A stretch of 6,877 nt of DNA from Holophagales bacterium (GCA_031283145.1 JAITCJ010000032.1:1-6877), one strand, 5' to 3'. Numbered from the stretch's first letter, positions 1 through 6,036 are shown. Notes: a model not told the origin generated them from the letters alone. Program-made: numbers and translations.

Positions 1-2
1 AG

Positions 3-116
3 TTGGTATGGCGGCGAGCAATCGCCGCCCGCAAGTTTTTGAAAAATCAGGGTTTCCCTGTTTTTCAAAAACTTTGGCGCTTTAGCGTTCAATGTCAATT
101 GAACGCGACTTGGTAT
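3..116. repeat. Short three-hairpin insert flanked by TTGGTAT direct repeats
   Basis: Identical 7-mers TTGGTAT stand at 3-9 and 110-116. Between them are three successive inverted repeats. The first is 10-17/22-29, 8 bp perfect with a GCAA loop. The second is 33-52/56-74, about 19 pairs with one bulged T and a TTT loop. The third is 85-93/98-106, 9 bp perfect with a GTCA loop. The spacing between the 7-mers is 107 bp, not a multiple of three, so the second copy is read in a different frame of the host regulator. Nearly every base lies in or beside a stem. This suggests a small non-autonomous palindromic element with a target duplication. No transposase is visible, and the element boundaries are inferred from the 7-mers only. 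Confidence 0.5.
33..74. repeat. Long AT-rich palindrome with GC tip
   Basis: Arms 33-52 and 56-74 pair along about 19 bp with one unpaired T at 47 and a TTT loop. The stem is AT-rich (TTTTTGAAAAA core) and capped by CAGGG/CCCTG. It has the same architecture as the palindrome at 5749-5786: AT arms, GC tip and 3-base loop. Confidence 0.75.
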
Positions 117-443
117 AAGCAGATCGTTGGCGCCGCTGTCCTCGCGTAACACAGACAGCAAGGCAGCGAAAACATTCCATTGCGATGTCCGCTTTCCTTT
201 TTCAATCTCAAGAAGAGCCTGTCTGCTGATTCCCAGTTTCTCGGCAAGTTCAGATTGTTTTAACCGAAGCTTCGTTCTTAGAAATTAGAAGGTTTTCCGA
301 CATCTTTTTGGTCAGTCGTCTTTGTTAATCTCGCCAGACAGGTATTTAATACATCATCGCTGAATGAGGAAACGGCTCTGCCGAACCGATTGTCAACTTA
401 ACATAAAGATAATATACATAGCCTGACAAAACAACAGCGCAAC

Positions 444-700
444 CTACATGTATCTCTGTAAATAAATGAAAACCATTATACACCAGACCAGGAGGCCGAT
501 AATATTGATAGCGATCCCCGCTGTAGCTGTGTTTGTCGGCAACCCTGCCGCAATAAGCTTTCATTTAGCGTCAATACCCATAATAAGGCCAATGACCGAA
601 AACACTAATGGGAGACAGAAAAAAACAATGATTCCAAGAACCAAAGACGTGGTTGCCTTGCTTCTTGTTGCGGGGCCATCCCCGTACCGCGAAACGACAT
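444..700 (-). pseudogene. DUF4190-like small membrane protein, frameshifted with in-frame stop
   Basis: On the minus strand, one frame from about 650 down to a TAG at 446-444 encodes two hydrophobic helices. The first is KATTSLVLGIIVFF followed by CLPLVFSVIGLIMGIDAK. A polar loop follows, then TATAGIAINIIGLLVW and CIMVFIYLQRYM. This helix-loop-helix with the SLVLGI and AGIAI motifs is the pattern of DUF4190-type membrane domains, whose function is unknown. A TGA at 563-561 interrupts the frame exactly in the loop (DAK-stop-KLIAAG). A CGA-to-TGA change would explain it. The frame has no start codon of its own. An ATG at 700-698 overlaps the carbonic anhydrase stop as TGATG and opens a different frame (MSFRGTGMAPQQEA). 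A frameshift somewhere in 640-690 would join them. TGA ends the neighbouring genes normally and Trp uses TGG, so codon reassignment is unlikely. It was probably once translationally coupled to the carbonic anhydrase gene. Confidence 0.68.
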
Positions 701-1722
701 CAATGATGATGGCTGTCGGCTTTGTGCTGGCCGCCTTCCACCGGCTTCATGAAAGTCACTTCGCCTGTGGTTATGTCGTATGAGGCGGGCAAGAGCCAAA
801 TCTTTTTGTGGTTAACATACTCACGGATGATGTTACTTCGGTTATATACGGTCTGTGCCTGACGTACTGCGTTCACCTGCTCCAAGCGATCTTTGTATTC
901 GGCGTCTGTCTCGTCTTTGGCTTTGGGGGTGGATTCCAGCAGTCCCGCCATGAGGTGCTGAAAAATGTACAGATTGTCATGGAGCGGCTCGCCCTTGGCG
1001 TCCGCAACGGCCCCAACAGCGCCGCACTTTGTGTGACCCATGATAACTACAATTTTTGAGCCTAAATGCTCTACCGCGTATTCAATGCTGGCGATACCCA
1101 ATGTGTCCGGACTGTTTCCAGCCGCACGAATTGAAAAGACCCTGCCCAATTCCTGATCAAAAATCAGGTTGTCCATAGCGCGGCTGTCGGAACATGTGAT
1201 AATAACTGAAAATGGAGCTTGCTTTTTTGCCAGCGTGGTACGCAATTCTTTATCCTGAGCCGTCATAAGCGTTCTGACACGTCCGCCTTTAATAAAGCGG
1301 TCGTTTCCGGCTTTCAGCTCGGCGAGGGCGGCTTCGGGCGTGGTAACGTCCTCGACCGAAATGACTTTTGCGCGATTCGCCAGCTCTTGTTGATAAAGCG
1401 CGTTTTCAATGAAGAGAGTTGAAATCCTTTCATGAGTGTCATTAATTTTGGTTGCATGACTCGCGTGTTTATCTGCGGCGCTGGATTTAGGCGCGGCACT
1501 GGTTCTGTTAACGGTGGAAGTTCCGCTACCTCTGGCTCCAAGGTCTTTTTGGCTTAATGGTGAACCGGCTGGGGTTGTCCTCTCACCTTTTACCGACCTG
1601 GCACTGTCAATCAGTTCGCGCACTGTTTCCTTGGAAGTGCCTGGCGGAGGCGCTTCCTGTTTTGAATTTTCCTGGGGACAAGGGGCCAGGAGCAGGCAGG
1701 CAAGAATAAAAAGTGAATACAT
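700..1722 (-). CDS. Beta-class carbonic anhydrase, exported or membrane-anchored
   Basis: Zinc enzyme interconverting CO2 and bicarbonate. The zinc ligands and dyad are visible: Cys177, Asp179 and Arg181 in TCSDSRAMDNLIF, then His230 and Cys233 in GHTKCGAVGAV. The catalytic domain spans roughly residues 125-325 and includes RAAGNSPDTLGIASIEYAV. The protein is 340 residues, longer than the roughly 200-230 usual for the family. The extra length is a hydrophobic N-terminus (MYSLFILACLLLAPC) and a polar Pro/Ser/Thr/Lys-rich linker to about residue 120, which suggests export with the enzyme on a flexible tether. The hydrophobic segment has no basic residue before it, and its Cys residues (9 and 15) sit in poor lipobox contexts, so the anchor type is uncertain. 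I chose the ATG at 1722 because GGGAGG (1729-1734) lies 6 bases upstream. The ATG at 1728 abuts that site. It diverges from the tricorn gene. The C-terminus ends in three His. Whether the host uses it for carbon supply or pH control cannot be told. Confidence 0.93.
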   Translation of the reverse strand: MYSLFILACLLLAPCPQENSKQEAPPPGTSKETVRELIDSARSVKGERTTPAGSPLSQKDLGARGSGTSTVNRTSAAPKSSAADKHASHATKINDTHERISTLFIENALYQQELANRAKVISVEDVTTPEAALAELKAGNDRFIKGGRVRTLMTAQDKELRTTLAKKQAPFSVIITCSDSRAMDNLIFDQELGRVFSIRAAGNSPDTLGIASIEYAVEHLGSKIVVIMGHTKCGAVGAVADAKGEPLHDNLYIFQHLMAGLLESTPKAKDETDAEYKDRLEQVNAVRQAQTVYNRSNIIREYVNHKKIWLLPASYDITTGEVTFMKPVEGGQHKADSHHH

Positions 1723-1751
1723 TAGCATCCTCCCAAAAGGTATTGCTCATC

Positions 1752-1770
1752 AAAAAAAGGCTAGTAGCCT
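1752..1770 (-). terminator. Short hairpin with T-run upstream of the carbonic anhydrase gene (possible attenuator)
   Basis: On the minus strand AGGCT-ACT-AGCCT (1770-1758) is followed directly by six T residues (1757-1752). The shape is that of a minimal intrinsic terminator, but the stem is only 5 bp with a 3-base loop. No gene reads into it on this strand inside the window except from a start between the two divergent genes. If it is transcribed it would lie in the carbonic anhydrase leader. Confidence 0.25.
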
Positions 1771-1786
1771 GAGGTCAATTTGTCAA
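1758..1786 (-). promoter_or_regulatory. Possible sigma-70 promoter of the carbonic anhydrase gene
   Basis: Reading the minus strand, a perfect TTGACA (1786-1781) is followed after 17 bases by TAGCCT (1763-1758). The latter is a weak -10 that keeps the three most conserved positions. Transcription would begin near 1750, about 28 bases before the start codon. The -10 overlaps one arm of the small hairpin at 1758-1770, so the two interpretations compete. Confidence 0.35.
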
Positions 1787-1806
1787 GTAAAATTTAAGTA
1801 TTGTCT

Positions 1807-1826
1807 CTGGCGCTGGCCAGTTTTTT
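1807..1826 (+). terminator. Short hairpin with T-run in the tricorn gene leader (possible attenuator)
   Basis: CTGGC (1807-1811), loop GCTG, GCCAG (1816-1820), then TTTTTT (1821-1826) lie just before the ribosome site GGAG (1839-1842) of the tricorn gene. The form fits an intrinsic terminator or attenuator with a 5-bp GC-rich stem. No plus-strand gene lies upstream in the window, so a role in the tricorn leader or protection against antisense read-through are the options. Confidence 0.3.
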
Positions 1827-1847
1827 ATTATTCTTTGCGGAGCTTTT

Positions 1848-4800
1848 ATGAAATGTAAGTACTTTCCAACACTTTTCCTTTTGGCGGCTGGCGCATTCGT
1901 TCAGGCCGACGCGCCATTGCTGTTCACAACGCCGACCGTGAGCAAAACGCACATTGTGTTTTCTCATGCCGGCGATCTTTGGATTGTCGGCAGGGAGGGC
2001 GGCGAGGCGCGCAGATTGACATCCGGCGTTGGAGTTGAAGCCAGGCCATATTTTTCTCCGGACGGCGGCATGGTTGCTTTTACCGGTGAATACGACGGGA
2101 ATACAGATGTGTATGTTGTCCCTGTGTCAGGGGGGGCGCCGAAACGTTTGACTTATCATCCAGGGTCTGATTCCGCGGCGGGGTGGTCCCCGGACGGCAA
2201 AGTGCTTTTTTCCTCTTTCCGCAACAGCCAAACCGGCAGAACAGCCCAACTGTTTATGATTTCGCCTGATGGCGTCTGGCCTGAGCTGATCCCGCTGCCA
2301 ATGGCTCACGAAGGCTCTTTTTCACCGGATGGCAAGTTCCTGGCCTATGAGCCGCTGCGCAGGGCATTTAACGCCTGGAAGCGCTACCGCGGTGGAACAG
2401 CGTCATATCTCTGGATTGCCGACCTGAAAGATTCCAGTTTTATTAAGGTTCCCAGGACAAACAGCAACGACTTTTGCCCCATGTGGGTTGATAAAAACAT
2501 CTATTTCCTTTCGGACCGCGAAGGTCCCATAACCCTTTATTCATATGACACAAACACAGAACAGGTCGAGCGTAAGATAAATAATACCGGATTGGACTTC
2601 AAGAGCGCCAGCGCAGGTCCCGGCGCCATTGTCTATGAACAGTTCGGCGTCATTCACTTGTACGACACGGCTGCAAATCAAAGCAAAAGAGTAAATATTA
2701 CTCTTGCTGGTGACATGCCCGGAGTAAGGCCGCGCTTTGAGCCTCTGGCCAACCGCATCCAGAATGCCGATATATCGCCGAATGGGGCCAGAGCCGTATT
2801 TGAGGCCAGAGGTGAAATTATAACTGTTCCGGCTGAAAAGGGCAGTGTCAGGAATATTACCGATGCGCCGGGCATCATGGAACGCGATCCAGCCTGGTCG
2901 CCGGATGGCAAATCCATAGCGTATTTTTCTGACGCGTCAGGCGAATACGCGTTGCATGTCAAATCGCAGGATGGTACTGGCGCGCCTCGCGTTATTAATC
3001 TGGAGCCCAGTTTTTACTACAGTCCAACCTGGTCGCCGGATTCCAAAAAAATCGCTTTCACGGACAAGCGCCTCAATATCTGGCTCGTTGATCTTGATAA
3101 AGGCAGGCCGGAGAAACTGGATAAGCTTGAGCGAGGCGGCACAGGGTTGGCCTGGTCGCCCGACAACCAGTGGATTACATACTCCAAGGCGCTGGCGAAT
3201 TACTACACCGCAATATTTGTGTGTAATTCGCAAACCAGAAAAATACATCAGATAACTGATGGAATGAGTGATGCCGAGAGTCCGCAGTTCGATCGGTCAG
3301 GCAAGTACTTGTTCTTTACGGCCAGCACTAATATCGGGCCGATGATGTCCGGCTTTGATATGAACTCCTACCCCCATAGCCACACAAGAAGCGTTTATTT
3401 GGCTGTACTCAGGAAAGGCGAACCATCGCCGCTGGCGTCCGAGAGCGATGAAGAAAAGCCCGGCGAAAAGACCGATGACGCAAAGTCGGCGGATTCTAAG
3501 TCCGCCGCAACCAAGTCCACGGATACCAAGTCCGCCTCAGTCAAACCTGTGGATAAAAAACCCGAAAATGAAACCATAATTGATTTTGACGGCTTGGATC
3601 AACGTATTCTGGCTCTTCCTATCTCGGAGAGAAATATTGCCGGTTTAGCCGCCGGAAAACCAGGAATCCTTTTTGTTGCGGAATTTCCACGCGTAAGCGG
3701 TCAGGAATTTAGTGGCATGACGATTCAAAAATATGACTTAAAAAAGCAAAAACTGGATAAAGTCGCTGACGGTATCAGGAGCTTTTCGCTCTCCGCCAAT
3801 GGTGAAAAAGCATTGGTAAGAACACAGGACAACTGGTTCATAGTCCCGGCAGATCAAGCTCCCAAGCCTACAGATACCAGACTCCGCGTAAATGAGGCCG
3901 AGGTGAGGGTTGACCCTAAGGCCGAGTGGGCGCAGATGTACAAGGAAGCCTGGCGCATCCAGCGCGACTACTTCTATGACCCTGGTCACCACGGTTTGGA
4001 CCTCAAGGCCACTGAAGCGCGTTATGCTCCATACGTTGAAGGACTTCACCACAGGGCCGATTTGAACTATCTCTTTAATGAAATGTTTGGCGAACTCACC
4101 GTTGGCCATCTGTACGTAAGTGGCGGTGATATGCCTTCAGTCAAGCGCGTTCCGGGCGGGTTGCTGGGCGCTGATTTCAAGATTGAAAATGGCCGCTATC
4201 GCTTTGCAAAGATATATAACGGCGAAAACTGGAATCCCAACCTCAGGGCGCCACTCACTGAACCAGGCTCAGAAGTGAAAGCCGGCGAATATCTTTTGGC
4301 AGTGAACGGGCGTGATCTGACAGATAAGGGCAATCCTTACCAGCTTCTGGAAAACACTTCCGGCAAACAGGTCGTTTTGCGCGTCGGCTCGGATCCGAGC
4401 GGCAAAGACGCCAGAAATATAACTGTTGTGCCGATTGCGAGTGAAAACGGTTTGCGCAATTTAGACTGGATTGAGACAAACCGCCGTAATGTGGCTAAGG
4501 CTACAGGCGGTCGCATTGCGTATGTTTGGCTTCCCGACACGGCCAACGGGGGTTATACCAATTTTAATCGCTATTGGTTTGCGCAGTTGGACAAGGATGG
4601 CGCTGTCATTGACGAGCGATTCAATGGCGGAGGCAGCGCCGCCGACTACATCATTGATTACCTGAAGAAACCGGTGAACAGCTACTGGGCGATGCGTGAC
4701 AGCGAGGATTCCAGGCAGCCGTTTGGCACGATGCCCGGCCCTAAGGTAATGATGATCAATGAACACGCCGGAAGCGGCGGCGATTACATGCCGTGGCTGT

Positions 4801-5114
4801 TCAGGCGGGCGGGGCTTGGGCTGCTCATTGGCAAGCGCACTTGGGGTGGTCTGGTTGGTATCGGCGGCTATCCCAATCTGATGGATGGCGGTTCGGTCAC
4901 GGCGCCGCACTTTGCTTTCTATACGCCGGAAGGTCAGTTTGACATTGAAAACAAAGGGGTCGCCCCCGATATAGAAGTTGAGTTGGATCCAAAAGCCTGG
5001 CGCGAAGGCAGGGATACCCAGCTCGAAAGGGCGATCAGCGTGGTCATGGAAGAACTCGGGAAAAACCCGCCTGTCAAGGTAAAGAGACCAGCGTATCCCA
5101 GATATGACCGCTGA
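1848..5114 (+). CDS. Secreted tricorn protease homologue (TolB-like propellers, PDZ, S41-type core)
   Basis: Large self-compartmentalising serine peptidase that trims oligopeptides in the tricorn family. This one should act outside the cytoplasm. A signal peptide is clear (MKCKYFPTLFLLAAGAFVQA, cleavage after Ala20). Repeated WSPDG and FSPDG motifs mark two beta-propeller regions at about 25-310 and 310-685. The C1 helical domain starts near 690 (EAWRIQRDYFYDPGHHG). A PDZ domain covers about 768-868, and the C2/S41 catalytic core about 870-1075. Catalytic residues by motif are His754 (VGHLYV), Ser976 (NEHAGSGGDYMPW) and Glu1034 (DIENKGVAPDIEV). NGGG at 926-929 fits the oxyanion region. The archaeal enzyme has a Ser just before the His, but here it is Gly753. 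At 1088 residues the length matches the roughly 1070 of archaeal tricorn plus a signal peptide. A Lys/Ser/Asp-rich insert lies at about 531-576. The start is supported by GGAG at 1839-1842, 5 bases upstream. The gene stands alone, divergent from the carbonic anhydrase gene. Confidence 0.95.
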   Translation: MKCKYFPTLFLLAAGAFVQADAPLLFTTPTVSKTHIVFSHAGDLWIVGREGGEARRLTSGVGVEARPYFSPDGGMVAFTGEYDGNTDVYVVPVSGGAPKRLTYHPGSDSAAGWSPDGKVLFSSFRNSQTGRTAQLFMISPDGVWPELIPLPMAHEGSFSPDGKFLAYEPLRRAFNAWKRYRGGTASYLWIADLKDSSFIKVPRTNSNDFCPMWVDKNIYFLSDREGPITLYSYDTNTEQVERKINNTGLDFKSASAGPGAIVYEQFGVIHLYDTAANQSKRVNITLAGDMPGVRPRFEPLANRIQNADISPNGARAVFEARGEIITVPAEKGSVRNITDAPGIMERDPAWSPDGKSIAYFSDASGEYALHVKSQDGTGAPRVINLEPSFYYSPTWSPDSKKIAFTDKRLNIWLVDLDKGRPEKLDKLERGGTGLAWSPDNQWITYSKALANYYTAIFVCNSQTRKIHQITDGMSDAESPQFDRSGKYLFFTASTNIGPMMSGFDMNSYPHSHTRSVYLAVLRKGEPSPLASESDEEKPGEKTDDAKSADSKSAATKSTDTKSASVKPVDKKPENETIIDFDGLDQRILALPISERNIAGLAAGKPGILFVAEFPRVSGQEFSGMTIQKYDLKKQKLDKVADGIRSFSLSANGEKALVRTQDNWFIVPADQAPKPTDTRLRVNEAEVRVDPKAEWAQMYKEAWRIQRDYFYDPGHHGLDLKATEARYAPYVEGLHHRADLNYLFNEMFGELTVGHLYVSGGDMPSVKRVPGGLLGADFKIENGRYRFAKIYNGENWNPNLRAPLTEPGSEVKAGEYLLAVNGRDLTDKGNPYQLLENTSGKQVVLRVGSDPSGKDARNITVVPIASENGLRNLDWIETNRRNVAKATGGRIAYVWLPDTANGGYTNFNRYWFAQLDKDGAVIDERFNGGGSAADYIIDYLKKPVNSYWAMRDSEDSRQPFGTMPGPKVMMINEHAGSGGDYMPWLFRRAGLGLLIGKRTWGGLVGIGGYPNLMDGGSVTAPHFAFYTPEGQFDIENKGVAPDIEVELDPKAWREGRDTQLERAISVVMEELGKNPPVKVKRPAYPRYDR
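3483..3557 (+). repeat. 15-bp in-frame tandem repeat within the tricorn gene
   Basis: Five consecutive 15-base units begin at 3483, 3498, 3513, 3528 and 3543. They encode the pentads KSADS, KSAAT, KSTDT, KSASV and the degenerate KPVDK (residues 546-570). The first four all start AAGTC. The array sits in a charged insert (about 531-576) between propeller strands, probably a flexible surface loop. The unit is a multiple of three, so copy-number change would not break the frame. Confidence 0.85.
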
Positions 5115-5117
5115 ACG

Positions 5118-5165
5118 AATCCTGTGCCCTTTGCTAACGAAAGGGCACAGGATTGTGTTGTTTTC
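5118..5165 (+). terminator. Rho-independent terminator after the tricorn gene
   Basis: A perfect 15-bp stem (AATCCTGTGCCCTTT at 5118-5132 with its complement at 5140-5154) and a 7-base loop begin 4 bases after the stop codon. A T-rich tail, GTGTTGTTTT, follows. The tail is not a pure T-run but the stem is very stable. It is the natural end of the tricorn transcript. Confidence 0.8.
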
Positions 5166-5176
5166 GTATAGTCAAT

Positions 5177-5214
5177 TAACCTGAAAAACAAGCTGCGCTC
5201 TGTTCTTCAGGTTA
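5177..5214. repeat. Inverted repeat downstream of the tricorn terminator
   Basis: Arms 5177-5190 and 5201-5214 (TAACCTGAAAAACA and its near complement) form 13 of 14 pairs around a 10-base loop. The hairpin lies 22 bases after the terminator stem. It lacks a T-run and may be a second transcript end or part of the neighbouring element. Confidence 0.65.
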
Positions 5215-5224
5215 TATAGTGAAA

Positions 5225-5381
5225 CAGCTTTAAAACGGTACGTTGCCCTGTGGCTTTCGTCTGCGTTTCCATTTCGCTCACCGCCGAAGGCGGGGAGCGA
5301 AATGGAAAGCGTAGCTGTGAACTATAGAAGGTAATGACAACAAAAAGTGGAACTGCTATAAGAAGGACCGTTTTAAAGTTG
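5225..5381. mobile_element. 157-bp MITE-like element or structured RNA with terminal inverted repeats
   Basis: The ends CAGCTTTAAAACGGT (5225-5239) and ACCGTTTTAAAGTTG (5367-5381) are inverted repeats pairing over 15 positions, one of them a G-T. In the interior, a perfect 14-bp stem (5266-5279/5295-5308) is capped by CCGCC-GAA-GGCGG (5281-5293). It is extended below by five more pairs past a bulged G at 5309. There is no coding potential. A 7-mer TATATAG lies on both sides (5213-5219 and 5390-5396) but is low-complexity. The form fits a miniature inverted-repeat element, or a folded non-coding RNA closed by its ends. The sequence alone does not decide between these. Confidence 0.5.
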
Positions 5382-5405
5382 ATTGGCTATATATAGCCAG
5401 TCAAC
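5378..5405. repeat. 28-bp near-perfect palindrome
   Basis: The two 14-base halves (5378-5391 and 5392-5405) are reverse complements except for one T/G position and have no spacer. The centre is GGCTATATATAGCC. It overlaps the last four bases of the right terminal repeat of the preceding element. Spacer-free symmetry suits a dimeric DNA-binding protein site at least as well as an RNA hairpin. Confidence 0.7.
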
Positions 5406-5413
5406 TCCGTTGA

Positions 5414-5439
5414 AGTCGCAAACCAGGAGTTTTGCAACT
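5414..5439. repeat. Imperfect hairpin AGTCGCAAA / TTTGCAACT
   Basis: The 9-base arms 5414-5422 and 5431-5439 pair with one mismatch around an 8-base loop. It is the last of a chain of stems beginning at the tricorn stop. Nothing resembling a gene follows for several hundred bases. Confidence 0.45.
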
Positions 5440-5535
5440 GGCTTCCATGATTAGAAAATGTATGACGTGACTGCCAAGAAACCACATGAAAATGAGGCTG
5501 TCAGAATTTTTCCGCTTTGAAATGATCTCAATTCT

Positions 5536-5566
5536 TTTGTTCCCGCTGTGCAAAGGCGGGAACAAA
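5536..5566. repeat. GC-rich dispersed hairpin, copy A
   Basis: An 11-bp perfect stem (TTTGTTCCCGC at 5536-5546, complement at 5556-5566) has a 9-base loop. The reverse complement of 5539-5563 matches 6132-6156 at 23 of 25 positions, including the loop. The pair is therefore a repeated sequence, not two chance hairpins. Neither strand has a T-run after it, so a terminator is unlikely. Confidence 0.75.
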
Positions 5567-5747
5567 CATCAAATAGTCAGGATTGAAAGGCCACACAGCC
5601 ATCCGCTACCGCCTGTGTCAAATACCAAAGAGCTGAAGATTTCCAACTTCGCTACAATTATTTTACACATAAAACAAATTTCTTGTAACTTTTTTAAAAA
5701 TTCAAGAACTTTTCTTCAAATCACATAAATGTTGATTCTCATATTGA

Positions 5748-5786
5748 TTTCATATCAAAACCGCGTTCCGCGTTTTTGATATGAAA
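5748..5786. repeat. AT-rich palindrome with CGCG tip
   Basis: Arms of 18 bases (5748-5765 and 5769-5786) pair with one mismatch around a TTC loop. The AT-rich outer part contains CATATCAAAA and the tip is CGCG. It resembles the palindrome at 33-74 in shape, in the AAAA/TTTT blocks and in the 3-base loop, but not in full sequence. Confidence 0.75.
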
Positions 5787-5834
5787 GTTTTTACGTGAGC
5801 TTCAGCTTTGTTGGCTAGATAGCAATTTTCGCTT

Positions 5835-5879
5835 GTATTGTCTGCACAACGGCGGGTAGCGCCCACATACAAACAATAC
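5835..5879. repeat. Two-tier hairpin
   Basis: The outer arms GTATTGTCTG (5835-5844) and CAAACAATAC (5870-5879) pair at 9 of 10 positions. Within the loop, GGCG (5851-5854) pairs with CGCC (5860-5863). The form is loosely reminiscent of an integron attC stem. No matching core sites (GTTRRRY paired with RYYYAAC) flank it. Confidence 0.5.
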
Positions 5880-6001
5880 GCTGCCATGAACTCTTGGTAC
5901 CCAGCCCCCCACAGTCGGTATTTCGGCATCGCAAACCTCATTCTGCAAGCAAATCATGGCATAGCAGTTCGACCACAAAATGTTGAACTTCTATAAAATC
6001 A

Positions 6002-6036
6002 CCGTGTCAAAAATGTCAAAAATATTTTTGACACGG
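6002..6036. repeat. Perfect 13-bp inverted repeat with TGTCAAAAA direct repeat
   Basis: Arms 6002-6014 (CCGTGTCAAAAAT) and 6024-6036 are exact complements around a 9-base loop. The loop repeats part of the arm (TGTCAAAAA occurs at 6005-6013 offset by one base and again at 6014-6022). The plus strand ends without a T-run outside the stem. It lies about 210 bases before the beta-barrel gene. Confidence 0.7.

Larger units (their letters stand above)
1..303 (-). pseudogene. XRE-family helix-turn-helix regulator, frameshifted and interrupted, runs off left edge
   Basis: A Cro/C1-type DNA-binding domain is readable on the minus strand from about 284 downwards, with the signature LKQSELAEKLGISRQALLEI followed by EKGKRTSQWNVFAALLSVL. 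This is the classic HTH_3 fold seen in small repressors and HipB-like antitoxins. The HTH frame meets a TAA at 287-285 and has no start codon. An ATG at 303 opens another frame (MSENLLIS) that hits TGA at 252-250. Removing one T from the TTT at 282-284 fuses the two as MSENLLILRTKLRLKQ, a natural family N-terminus, so a 1-base insertion is inferred. After ...GANDLLIP the frame enters a hairpin-rich insert (see the repeat at 3-116) and becomes implausible protein. No clear ribosome site precedes 303. It could be a sequencing error, but the second lesion favours a decayed gene. Its natural end and any partner gene lie outside the window. Confidence 0.72.

Noticed and set aside
346..564. 72-codon minus-strand frame starting at the ATGA over the internal TGA
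   Set aside because: The neighbouring frame continues the DUF4190 helix (TATAGIAINIIGLLVW), whereas this frame has no family-like sequence.
466..783. 105-codon plus-strand frame opposite the carbonic anhydrase end
   Set aside because: It lies antisense to the carbonic anhydrase C-terminus and the DUF4190-like sequence, both of which have recognisable protein motifs. It has no good ribosome site.
5486..5728. 80-codon plus-strand frame in the intergenic region
   Set aside because: Composition is random-looking, it reads through a repeat hairpin at 5536-5566, and no ribosome site precedes its start.
5810..5880. Possible integron attC site
   Set aside because: A two-tier hairpin exists, but no paired GTTRRRY and RYYYAAC core sites flank it, and no integrase or cassette genes are present.
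5750..5941. 63-codon minus-strand frame (MRFAMPKYRLWGAG...)
   Set aside because: It ends inside a palindrome and crosses another two-tier hairpin, has no recognisable domain and no clear ribosome site. It is more likely chance or remnant sequence.
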